Positions 1 to 5,233 of a stretch of 5,600 bases of DNA are shown piece by piece. Under the pieces are notes generated by a model. It was not told the DNA's origin. It made no database searches and saw nothing but the letters and a program-made list of their open reading frames with translations. Position numbers and translations under genes: made by a program. This stretch comes from Anaerotignum sp. (lineage in GTDB: Bacteria > Bacillota > Clostridia > Lachnospirales > Anaerotignaceae), in contig JAFZDV010000124.1 of the NCBI GenBank assembly GCA_017560955.1, positions 1-5,600 of the forward strand, read 5' to 3'. Each line of letters starts with the position of its first letter. The first letter of the stretch is position 1.

Positions 1-480
1 AAACAGTTCAGAGAACAGTTCAAGGTGATTTCTGAAAACTTCTCTCAGGTGTTCCAGGAAATGTTCGGCGGCGGTAAGGCATATCTGAAACTGACAGATG
101 CAGAGAATGTGCTGGAATCTCCGATCGATATCGTGGCACAGCCACCCGGTAAGAATCTGCAGAATATGCAGCTCTTGTCCGGTGGTGAGAGAGCATTGAC
201 GGCCATTGCCATCCTGTTCTCTATCCTGAAGATGAAGCCTTCTCCTTTCTGTATTCTGGACGAAATTGAGGCGGCACTGGATGATGCCAATGTTACCCGC
301 TATGCTCGTTACCTGAAGCAGTTTGCGGAAGATACACAGTTCATCGTTATCACTCACAGAAAAGGTACGATGGAGCATGCAGATGTGCTGTATGGTGTAA
401 CAATGCAGGAAAAAGGCATTTCCAAACTGATTTCCGTAGACTTTTCAGAAACGGCGGAGAAAGATGCACTGGTGGAATGA
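1..480 (+). CDS. smc: Chromosome segregation protein SMC, C-terminal ATPase head (5' end outside window)
   Basis: This is the last 159 codons of SMC, the DNA-loop-extruding ATPase that works with ScpA/ScpB to compact and separate chromosomes. The frame is open from base 1, so the gene starts upstream. Visible motifs, numbered from the first codon here, are the ABC signature LSGGE (59-63), Walker B ending in the LDE motif (86-88; catalytic Asp-Glu 87-88), the D-loop ALDDANV (92-98) and the switch histidine in VITHRKGTM (His119). The C-terminal half closely follows the Bacillus subtilis SMC C-terminus as I remember it, including DTQFIVITHRKGTMEHADVLYGVTMQE. The tail ISVDFSETAEKDALVE is the variable end. 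The N-terminal Walker A half, the coiled coils and the hinge are not in the window. The stop is TGA. Gene order smc-ftsY is typical of Firmicutes. The SMC assignment, rather than RecN or SbcC, is near certain. Confidence 0.97.
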   Translation, partial: KQFREQFKVISENFSQVFQEMFGGGKAYLKLTDAENVLESPIDIVAQPPGKNLQNMQLLSGGERALTAIAILFSILKMKPSPFCILDEIEAALDDANVTRYARYLKQFAEDTQFIVITHRKGTMEHADVLYGVTMQEKGISKLISVDFSETAEKDALVE

Positions 481-482
481 CC

Positions 483-508
483 TGCTTTTATGCTTGCATA
501 AGAAAGCA
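483..508. repeat. Imperfect inverted repeat (hairpin 1 of smc-ftsY spacer)
   Basis: The left arm TGCTTTTATGC (483-493) pairs with GCATAAGAAAGCA (496-508), leaving a two-base bulge (GA, 502-503). It begins three bases after the smc stop. No T-tract follows it, so it does not look like a classical intrinsic terminator; it may protect or process the mRNA 3' end. Seen directly; function unknown. Confidence 0.6.
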
Positions 509-526
509 AGGTCAGAACAGACAGTG

Positions 527-543
527 ATTTTGCGGAGCAAAAT
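527..543. repeat. Perfect inverted repeat (hairpin 2 of smc-ftsY spacer)
   Basis: ATTTTGC (527-533), spacer GGA, then GCAAAAT (537-543): seven perfect base pairs around a three-base loop. It is the middle of three hairpins packed between smc and ftsY. No T-tract follows. Function unknown. Confidence 0.65.
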
Positions 544-544
544 G

Positions 545-569
545 ACCGAAAGACCGAAGGTCTTGAGGT
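545..569. repeat. Extended inverted repeat with tandem G-A mismatches (hairpin 3 of smc-ftsY spacer)
   Basis: AAGACC (550-555), loop GAA (556-558), GGTCTT (559-564) form a perfect six-pair stem. Outside it, GA (548-549) faces GA (565-566), and then ACC (545-547) pairs with GGT (567-569). In RNA this geometry allows a tandem sheared G-A motif, so the whole 25-base element could form one continuous stem. Its right base overlaps the GAGGTG at 565-570, a copy of the hexamer that serves as the ftsY ribosome binding site at 598-603. The structure is a prediction by eye. Confidence 0.6.
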
Positions 570-597
570 GCAGCTTGCGAGAAATTATAGAAAATTT

Positions 598-603
598 GAG
601 GTG
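598..603 (+). promoter_or_regulatory. Ribosome binding site of ftsY
   Basis: GAGGTG lies seven bases before the ATG at 611 and fixes that start. The eight bases TTGAGGTG occur twice in this spacer, at 563-570 and 596-603. The first copy has no start codon at suitable spacing and is partly buried in hairpin 3. Confidence 0.75.
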
Positions 604-610
604 AAATAAA

Positions 611-2155
611 ATGGGTTTATTTGATTTTTTCAAAAAGAAACCAGCAGCAGAACCCGTTGTGGAAGAACAGCGTGAAGGCGTTGTGGAAATCGACGGTGTA
701 GAAGTTGAAACAGATGTGGAAACAGAAGAAATTTCTGTGGAAGAACTGGAAGCAGAAGCCGAGATCGAAATTGAATTTGTGGATGAAGACGGCGAAGAAC
801 TGCTGACAGCGGAAAACGAAGAAGACGCAGAGGAAGTTCTGAAAGAACTGACAGACATGGCAGGTGAAATCCTTGCAGAAAAACCTCTCGTAGAGGACGA
901 AGTTGTCGTTTCTCTGGAAGACGGCGAAGTATTCACAGCGGAAAACGAAGCCGATGCAGAGGCTATTCTGGATGAACTTGCAGATATGGCAGGCGAGATC
1001 CTTGCGGAAAAACCTCTGGCGGATGATGAAGTTGTGGTTGCGCTGGAAGACGGCGAAGTATTCACAGCGGATAATGACGAAGATGCCCTGGCTTTCCTGG
1101 ATGCACTGGCGGATGAATTTGCAGAGGAACTGGATGAAGAACTGCATCATGAAGAAGCGGCAGAAGAAACACCTGTGGAAGAAACTCCAGCAGAAGAAGT
1201 GAAAGAAGAACCTGTACAGGAAGAAAAACCTGCGAAAATGGGCTTTTTTGCAAAACTGAAAGCAGGTCTGGATAAAACAAGAAAAAATATTCTGGGCGGC
1301 GTTGACGGTGTTCTGGGTGCCTTCACAAAAATCGATGAAGACCTCTTCGAAGAACTGGAAGAAGCCCTCATCATGGCGGACCTTGGTGTTCAGACAACGA
1401 TGGATATCGTAGAAAATCTGCGTAAGCGAGTAAAAAAAGAACATGCAACAGATCCTTCTGTGATCAAAGATATGCTGATTGATGAAATCACAGCAATTCT
1501 GGAAGAAGGCGCAGAAGAAGACGAAAAACTGCCCAATCCTTCCGTTCTGCTGGTGATTGGTGTAAATGGTGTTGGTAAAACAACAACAATTGGTAAACTG
1601 GCACACAACTATAAAGAAGAAGGCAAATCTGTTATGCTGGCAGCGGCGGATACATTCCGTGCGGCAGCCATCGACCAGCTGGAAATCTGGGGCGAAAGAA
1701 ACAATGTTCCTGTCATCAAACAGGCGGAAAATTCTGACCCTGCGGCAGTTGTGTTCGATGCGGTTCATGAAGCAAGAAAACAGAATGCAGACCTGCTGAT
1801 CTGTGATACTGCAGGCCGTCTGCATAATAAGAAAAACCTGATGGAAGAACTGAAAAAGATCGCTCGTGTTATCGAGAGAGAATATCCTGCTGCCCATAAG
1901 GAAGTATATCTGGTGCTGGATGCAACCACAGGCCAGAATGCGCTGCAGCAGGCAAAACTGTTCAGAGAAGTGGCGGATATCACAGGTATCGTGCTGACAA
2001 AACTGGACGGTACAGCAAAGGGTGGTATCGTTGTTGCCATCAAGAGCGAACTGCAGATCCCCGTTCGTTACATTGGTGTGGGTGAAGGTATCCACGATCT
2101 GCAGAAATTCAATGCGGCAGAATTTGCAGGCGCATTGTTTGGTAAGGAGGCATAA
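611..2155 (+). CDS. ftsY: Signal recognition particle receptor FtsY with long acidic repeat-containing N-terminal domain
   Basis: FtsY is the membrane-associated GTPase that receives SRP-ribosome complexes through a GTP-dependent dimer with Ffh and delivers nascent membrane proteins to SecYEG. The NG GTPase domain occupies roughly residues 210-514. It shows the P-loop [10 protein letters not shown] (317-326), DTFRAAA (347-353), DTAGR (399-403), DATTGQNA (437-444), TKLD (463-466) and the C-terminal [13 protein letters not shown] (489-501). At 514 residues it is much longer than the roughly 330 residues usual in Bacillus, because residues 1-209 form a very Glu/Asp-rich acidic domain. That domain starts with a short amphipathic, basic segment [10 protein letters not shown], a plausible membrane anchor, and contains three tandem copies of a roughly 43-residue unit (about 57-180). 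A second segment, [11 protein letters not shown], at 210 begins the conserved core. The start is set by GAGGTG seven bases upstream. The 130-bp gap after smc is wide for an operon, and the downstream SUFU gene begins two bases after the stop. The identity is secure; the role of the repeats is not known. Confidence 0.97.
   Translation: MGLFDFFKKKPAAEPVVEEQREGVVEIDGVEVETDVETEEISVEELEAEAEIEIEFVDEDGEELLTAENEEDAEEVLKELTDMAGEILAEKPLVEDEVVVSLEDGEVFTAENEADAEAILDELADMAGEILAEKPLADDEVVVALEDGEVFTADNDEDALAFLDALADEFAEELDEELHHEEAAEETPVEETPAEEVKEEPVQEEKPAKMGFFAKLKAGLDKTRKNILGGVDGVLGAFTKIDEDLFEELEEALIMADLGVQTTMDIVENLRKRVKKEHATDPSVIKDMLIDEITAILEEGAEEDEKLPNPSVLLVIGVNGVGKTTTIGKLAHNYKEEGKSVMLAAADTFRAAAIDQLEIWGERNNVPVIKQAENSDPAAVVFDAVHEARKQNADLLICDTAGRLHNKKNLMEELKKIARVIEREYPAAHKEVYLVLDATTGQNALQQAKLFREVADITGIVLTKLDGTAKGGIVVAIKSELQIPVRYIGVGEGIHDLQKFNAAEFAGALFGKEA
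779..1144 (+). repeat. Three tandem ~43-codon repeats inside ftsY
   Basis: Units cover about residues 57-100, 101-143 and 144-178. Each has the pattern (E)DGE-(V/L)-(F/L)TA-(E/D)N-x-(E/A)DA, followed by a leucine-rich acidic helix. The first two continue into an identical [12 protein letters not shown], then DEVVV; the third diverges after its helix. The offset is 132 bp between units 1 and 2 (one extra codon in unit 1) and 129 bp between units 2 and 3. At the DNA level, 29 consecutive bases are identical between 914-942 and 1043-1071, pointing to fairly recent duplication. Seen directly in the sequence. Confidence 0.9.
2144..2150 (+). promoter_or_regulatory. Strong ribosome binding site of the SUFU gene, inside the ftsY end
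   Basis: AAGGAGG lies seven bases before ATG 2158 and overlaps the last ftsY codons (ftsY stop at 2153-2155). This supports co-transcription and probable translational coupling with ftsY, and shows that the interrupted gene still has an intact initiation signal. Confidence 0.85.
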
Positions 2156-2157
2156 TC

Positions 2158-2883
2158 ATGTCTGAAGAAATCAAAAATTCTGTATATGAATATGGCGAAC
2201 TGGAGCAGAGAACAGAACGCAGACCTGCGGCAGTGACACCTTATGAACAGGAGATCTGCCAGCACATGGAAGCACTGTTTCCCAAAAGAGAAACCAGAGT
2301 ATACCGTGAGATCGAGTCTGAATTTCTGAATGTGAATGTTTTTGTGATGAAAGCACCAACAAAAAAGGATTTCCATGTGATCTACACAACAGGTATGAGC
2401 GCTCTGCCCATGAACCTGCCTCAGGAATTCCTGCCTCAGTATAAAGGTCTGGAAAGAGCAGAACTGCTGCTGTTCCTGCCTGCGGAATGAGATATCCTGA
2501 CAGGTTATGAAACAGATAAGGATGTGCCTGAGCACCTGTGGTGGCCTGTGAAACTGACAAAATATCTGGCAAGATTCCCTCATGAATTCAAAACATGGCT
2601 GGGCTGGGGTCATACGCTGCCTAACTCTGCAGAATGTGTGCCCTATGATGACAGCACAAAACTCTGCGGTGCCATGCTGGGTGCTCTGCAGGAAAATATC
2701 AGCCTGTTCCATGCGGAAGATGGCACACAGATCAATATGTACTGCGTGATCCCTCTGTATAAAGAGGAAATGGAATATCAGAAGGCAGCAGGTACAGAGG
2801 CGCTGATGCAGAAACTGGCGGCGCTGAATGGTTTTGGGATGATCGTATTCCCTGACAGACCTAATGTCTGTGAAACTGAATAA
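2158..2883 (+). pseudogene. Suppressor-of-fused (SUFU) domain protein, interrupted by one in-frame TGA
   Basis: A single frame from ATG 2158 to TAA 2881-2883 encodes a 241-residue SUFU-family protein, except that codon 111 is TGA (2488-2490). The first part (110 residues) contains YTTGMSALPMNLP and AELLLFLPAE. The second part continues with DILTGYETDKDVPE, WWPVKLTKYLARFPHEF, TWLGWGHTLPN, TKLCGAMLG and YCVIPLYKEEM, all recognisable from bacterial SUFU proteins. The family usually reads LP-x-D/E-W here, so the TGA stands where tryptophan is expected and is one base from TGG. All other Trp codons checked nearby are TGG, which argues against a reassigned code. The 130 codons after the stop carry no further damage. 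It could be a recent nonsense mutation, a sequencing error or a read-through site. The best downstream restart, GTG 2524, has its AAGGA only two bases away and looks poor. Bacterial SUFU proteins are poorly understood; some are proposed immunity proteins of polymorphic toxins. No toxin is visible here, and the position in the ftsY operon suggests a housekeeping or accidental association. Confidence 0.85.
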
Positions 2884-2899
2884 AATATAAATTTTTGGG

Positions 2900-2925
2900 A
2901 AGAGAGGGAGACCTCTCTTTTTTTT
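2900..2925 (+). terminator. Intrinsic terminator ending the smc-ftsY-SUFU unit
   Basis: AAGAGAGG (2900-2907), loop GAGA, CCTCTCTT (2912-2919): eight perfect pairs, running straight into a T-tract that continues to 2925. It lies 17 bases after the SUFU TAA and separates this operon from the sigma-factor module. Confidence 0.93.
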
Positions 2926-2931
2926 GTAAAA

Positions 2932-2946
2932 ACATAGAACCTATGT
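2932..2946. promoter_or_regulatory. Perfect inverted repeat upstream of the sigma-factor gene, candidate operator
   Basis: ACATAG (2932-2937), spacer AAC, CTATGT (2941-2946). It sits between the terminator and the sigma-factor gene, in the only space available for that module's promoter. It has no T-tract and is short, so a protein-binding site is more likely than a terminator. A weak -10-like TATAGG lies at 2963-2968, and GAAC, which resembles an ECF -35 core, lies within the repeat at 2937-2940. Neither is convincing alone. Confidence 0.4.
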
Positions 2947-2987
2947 CAAAAAATTTCTCTCTTATAGGCAGATGCGCATCAAAAAAG

Positions 2988-2995
2988 AAAGGAGG
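2988..2995 (+). promoter_or_regulatory. Ribosome binding site of the ECF sigma factor gene
   Basis: AAAGGAGG lies seven bases before ATG 3003. It decides the start: the frame is open further upstream to about 2895, but that stretch runs through the terminator hairpin and has no conserved sigma-factor sequence. Confidence 0.9.
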
Positions 2996-3002
2996 AATAC
3001 CC

Positions 3003-3554
3003 ATGGAAGAAACACTGGTCAGACGGATGCAAGCAGGTGATGAAAGTGCCTTCGATGAACTGTTTGCACTGTATCAGAAGCAGGCAGTGCGAACGGCTGC
3101 CCTCATTACTGGAGATGCTGCTCTGGCGGAGGATGTGGCTCAGGAAACCTTTGTGCTTTGCCTGTTACATATCAACGATCTGCGGGAACCATCCCGTTTT
3201 CGTCCATGGTTTTTCCGTACCCTGACCCGTTCAGCATGGAAAGCCCTGCAGAATAAATTACTGGCTATAGATTTGGAAAATCTTCCGGAAATGGCAGCAG
3301 AAACAGAACCCTACCCCAGCGAAAAAGCAGCTGCTTACGAAAAACTGTATCGGGCACTAGATGGGCTTGGCAGAAAACAGCGCACCACCGTCATCCTTTA
3401 TTATTTCAATGACCTTTCTATAAAGGAAATTGCAGAAGCAACAGGCACATTGGAAAGTACGGTGAAAACGAGACTTTTTGCAGCCAGAAGGCGACTGAAA
3501 CAGGTGTTGGAGGCGGAGGAACAGAAGGGGGAAGTTGTTTATGAAAGATTTTGA
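3003..3554 (+). CDS. ECF-type RNA polymerase sigma factor, sigma-70 family
   Basis: A 183-residue protein with the two-domain layout of group IV (ECF) sigma factors. Region 2 spans about residues 8-82, with AGDESAFDELFALY, the conserved AEDVAQETF (42-50; binds core RNA polymerase) and FRPWFFRTLTRSAWK in the promoter-melting segment. Region 4 spans about 117-168: LGRKQRTTVILYYFNDLSIKEI, then the helix-turn-helix ending ESTVKTRLFAARRRLK, which reads the -35 element. There is no sigma region 1 or region 3, as expected for ECF factors. It would redirect RNA polymerase to a small stress or envelope regulon when released from its anti-sigma partner; the signal and regulon cannot be told from the sequence. 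Start from AAAGGAGG seven bases upstream of ATG. The downstream membrane gene overlaps by 14 nt, implying translational coupling. The family is certain; the specific subgroup is not assigned. Confidence 0.93.
   Translation: MEETLVRRMQAGDESAFDELFALYQKQAVRTAALITGDAALAEDVAQETFVLCLLHINDLREPSRFRPWFFRTLTRSAWKALQNKLLAIDLENLPEMAAETEPYPSEKAAAYEKLYRALDGLGRKQRTTVILYYFNDLSIKEIAEATGTLESTVKTRLFAARRRLKQVLEAEEQKGEVVYERF
3527..3531 (+). promoter_or_regulatory. Ribosome binding site deciding the start of the anti-sigma gene
   Basis: A run of five G in AAGGGGGAAG lies nine bases before ATG 3541, inside the sigma-factor gene. A TTG at 3535 is in frame but only three bases away, so ATG 3541 is the better start. 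Confidence 0.6.
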
Positions 3555-4278
3555 CAGAATGATGAAAGCGGCTCTTTCGGAAAAGGTATGGGATGTGGAA
3601 CCTTCCGAACAGATGCTTGCAAATATCCGAAAAGAAGCGGATGAGAGAAGAAAGGAGAATGGTTTTATGAAAATGAATAAGAAAAAAATGATGACAGCGG
3701 CAGCGGTGATTGCAGCATTAAGTGTGACTTGTTATGCGGCAGGCCAGCTGCACAGTGTGGTTTCCCATGGTAGCCCCAACATTGAAACTTTTGCAGAATT
3801 GGAAAAAGCAGAAAAGAAGCTGGGCTTTGATGCAAAATATGTGGAAACTTTTGCAAATGGCATGACTTTTCATCGTGGTGGCACAGGTGAAACTTATGGT
3901 ATGGATGAAGAGGGCAATAAAATAGGTAAAAAATACAAAATGATGACAGTATCCTATGCTGATGAAAAAGGAAATGAAGTTAGCCTGAATATTGACGGTG
4001 GCAGTCCTTATGCTGATACGGGGGTAGAAGAAGCAGAAGGATACAGTACAAATACATATAAATTTGTTCCTGTTGATTATAAGTTGACAGAGGAGGATAA
4101 AGAAAAAGAAGCAGCTGGTGAACTGATGATTTCCGTTGGTTCTGAAGAAGTAGAGGTGAAACAGATGGAATACTACGGTTGGAATGATGAGGGGATTTAT
4201 TATTCTCTGGTAGGTTTTGACGGTAGTTTCGGCGAAGAAGCAATGGCGGCTATGGCAACGGAAATCATGGCACAATAA
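3541..4278 (+). CDS. Putative membrane-anchored anti-sigma factor, cognate to the upstream ECF sigma
   Basis: A 245-residue protein that I do not recognise as a named family. A cytoplasmic N-terminus (about 1-46) is rich in charged helices (MKDFDRMMKAAL, then SEQMLANIRKEADERRK). It is followed by a basic stop (KMNKKK) and one hydrophobic segment at about 50-68 (MMTAAAVIAALSVTCYAAG). The remaining roughly 175 residues are acidic, Tyr/Gly-rich and presumably extracytoplasmic, with a motif-like GGTGETYGMDEEGNKIG (about 112-128). The layout of short cytoplasmic helices, one membrane span and an outer sensor domain, in a gene overlapping an ECF sigma gene by 14 nt, is that of an anti-sigma factor. 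No HxxxCxxC zinc motif is present, so it is not the classical ZAS type. The hydrophobic segment could also be read as a signal peptide, but its position about 50 residues in favours a membrane anchor. The function is inferred mainly from topology and context. A terminator follows directly. Confidence 0.72.
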   Translation: MKDFDRMMKAALSEKVWDVEPSEQMLANIRKEADERRKENGFMKMNKKKMMTAAAVIAALSVTCYAAGQLHSVVSHGSPNIETFAELEKAEKKLGFDAKYVETFANGMTFHRGGTGETYGMDEEGNKIGKKYKMMTVSYADEKGNEVSLNIDGGSPYADTGVEEAEGYSTNTYKFVPVDYKLTEEDKEKEAAGELMISVGSEEVEVKQMEYYGWNDEGIYYSLVGFDGSFGEEAMAAMATEIMAQ

Positions 4279-4286
4279 ATAAACGG

Positions 4287-4320
4287 AAAGCATCGACTTT
4301 TGTCGATGCTTTTTCTTTTT
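4287..4320 (+). terminator. Intrinsic terminator ending the sigma/anti-sigma operon
   Basis: AAAGCATCGAC (4287-4297), loop TTTT, GTCGATGCTTT (4302-4312): eleven perfect pairs followed by a T-rich tail with one C (to 4320). It begins eight bases after the TAA. It isolates spoIIGA from upstream transcription. Its right arm contains TGTCGAT (4301-4307), a 6/7 match to the Spo0A box TGTCGAA. Confidence 0.95.
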
Positions 4321-4332
4321 CTGTTCAGCAAA

Positions 4333-4366
4333 AACGACAGGTTTCGCAGAAGTTCCCTTTTATAAT
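4333..4366 (+). promoter_or_regulatory. Candidate spoIIGA-sigE promoter with Spo0A-box-like sequences
   Basis: TATAAT at 4361-4366 is a perfect -10 hexamer. No good -35 lies at 17 bp. ACGACA (4334-4339) matches four of six bases of TTGACA at a 21-bp spacing. The Bacillus subtilis spoIIG promoter is a known sigma-A promoter with an unusually long spacer (about 22 bp) that needs phosphorylated Spo0A. AACGACA (4333-4339; TGTCGTT on the other strand, 5/7 to a 0A box) overlaps this -35. A poorer TTCGCAG (4343-4349) sits exactly 10 bp further on, the spacing of tandem 0A boxes. Transcription would begin near 4373, leaving a leader of only about 14 bases. The -10 is clear; the 0A boxes are tentative. 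Confidence 0.5.
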
Positions 4367-4374
4367 CTCAGGTA

Positions 4375-4380
4375 TGGAGG
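4375..4380 (+). promoter_or_regulatory. Ribosome binding site of spoIIGA
   Basis: TGGAGG lies six bases before ATG 4387. It supports that start over the out-of-frame ATG at 4382. Confidence 0.8.
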
Positions 4381-4386
4381 CATGAT

Positions 4387-5232
4387 ATGGAACCGACGAT
4401 TTACATAGATGTGGTTTTTCTGGTTTCCTGGGCTATGGATTCCTTTCTGCTTTGGGCGGCAGGACAAATTGCAGGTTTTTCTGCCAAAGGATATCGCATT
4501 TTTCTGGGAGGTTTCTTTTCGGCAGTATTCTACTGTTGCAAAATCTGTTTTTGGGGAACAGATACAGGGTTTCTGCAGATGGGGCTGTTTCTGGCAGGAG
4601 CTTTGCTGTTTGCCTATTACCCGAAAAACGGACGAAACTGGCTGCGGCTTTCTGGCTCTGCCCTGATGGCATCTTTTCTTATGGGCGGCGGTGTGAATAT
4701 GCTGTTTGTCATGACACAGGCACAGCAATTTCTGGGGATGGGCATAACGGTGCAGAAAGCATACCCATGGTGGCTTTTAGTCTGGTCTTTTCTTATGGCC
4801 TATGGGATTCTGAAACTGGCAGGAAAGTGGCTGGAGGCAAATATTCAGCGAAGAAAGGAATACTGTACGGCGAGGGTGTTTTATCGTGGGAGATGTGTGG
4901 AAGGCAGGATGCTCATCGATACAGGAAACGGCCTGAAAAAAGGAAATCGAGGTGTGGCGGTTTTGCAGTTATCATTATTACTACCGTTGTTCTCTGCAGA
5001 AGAACAGGTGCAGCTTCTTTTGGGAGAACGAAATGGCCTGCCATCCATGTCTTACACCAGTCTGGGGAATCCCGATGGGCGGCTTTGGGGCATTGGGGCA
5101 GAGAAACTTGTGCTGTCATTCGGCGGAAGAAAAATCGTACATAAAAATATTTTTGTTGGTATCAATGAAGTAGATTTTACAGGGGCATATGAAGGCCTTG
5201 TGCCGCCCTGTCTGTTGGAGGAGGATACATAA
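4387..5232 (+). CDS. spoIIGA: Sigma-E processing peptidase SpoIIGA
   Basis: SpoIIGA is the membrane-embedded aspartic protease that removes the N-terminal pro-sequence from pro-sigma-E in the mother cell, after a signal (SpoIIR) from the forespore. The 281-residue length fits the family. The N-terminal half (about 5-147) is hydrophobic, with about five membrane spans near residues 6-25, 36-54, 64-79, 88-108 and 127-146, beginning with the typical [18 protein letters not shown]. The C-terminal half is the protease domain, with the catalytic motif LIDTGN (176-181; Asp178 the likely nucleophile-activating residue). It ends with [21 protein letters not shown]. The stretch just after DTGN ([21 protein letters not shown]) is more divergent than the usual LYDPLTxxPV, but the gene is intact. 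The stop is one base before the sigE ATG, the universal spoIIG arrangement. Regulation by Spo0A is expected from the family and weakly supported by the upstream promoter. Confidence 0.95.
   Translation: MEPTIYIDVVFLVSWAMDSFLLWAAGQIAGFSAKGYRIFLGGFFSAVFYCCKICFWGTDTGFLQMGLFLAGALLFAYYPKNGRNWLRLSGSALMASFLMGGGVNMLFVMTQAQQFLGMGITVQKAYPWWLLVWSFLMAYGILKLAGKWLEANIQRRKEYCTARVFYRGRCVEGRMLIDTGNGLKKGNRGVAVLQLSLLLPLFSAEEQVQLLLGERNGLPSMSYTSLGNPDGRLWGIGAEKLVLSFGGRKIVHKNIFVGINEVDFTGAYEGLVPPCLLEEDT
5217..5224 (+). promoter_or_regulatory. Ribosome binding site of sigE, inside the spoIIGA end
   Basis: GGAGGAGG lies nine bases before ATG 5234, within the last codons of spoIIGA, so the two genes are likely co-translated. 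Confidence 0.85.
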
Positions 5233-5233
5233 T

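Noticed and set aside
483..508. Hairpin 1 as the smc transcription terminator
   Set aside because: No T-tract follows the stem and a bulge interrupts it, so termination here is not supported.
617..2095. A 492-codon open frame on the minus strand opposite ftsY
   Set aside because: It is a shadow of the GAA/CTG-rich ftsY codons. Its translation is Cys/Phe/Gln/His-rich with no recognisable domain and no ribosome binding site, and FtsY on the + strand is certain.
2488..2530. TGA as a selenocysteine codon with a downstream SECIS hairpin
   Set aside because: The expected residue is Trp, not Cys or Sec. Only a weak five-pair ATCCT/AGGAT stem with a loop of about 20 bases was seen, and nothing resembles a convincing bacterial SECIS apical loop.
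2068..2712. A 214-codon minus-strand open frame across the SUFU gene
   Set aside because: The + strand frame encodes a recognisable SUFU domain on both sides of the TGA. The minus frame has no family features and appears to be antisense shadow.
2895..3002. N-terminal extension of the ECF sigma factor to an upstream start at 2895
   Set aside because: The stretch runs through the terminator hairpin and T-tract and lacks a ribosome binding site, whereas ATG 3003 has AAAGGAGG at ideal spacing and begins the conserved domain.
3535..3540. TTG at 3535 as start of the anti-sigma gene
   Set aside because: Only three bases separate it from the G-run ribosome binding site; ATG 3541 at nine bases is better.
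4452..5144. A 230-codon + strand frame within spoIIGA
   Set aside because: It is an out-of-frame shadow of spoIIGA with no domain features; the spoIIGA frame has the DTGN motif, the membrane spans and correct linkage to sigE.
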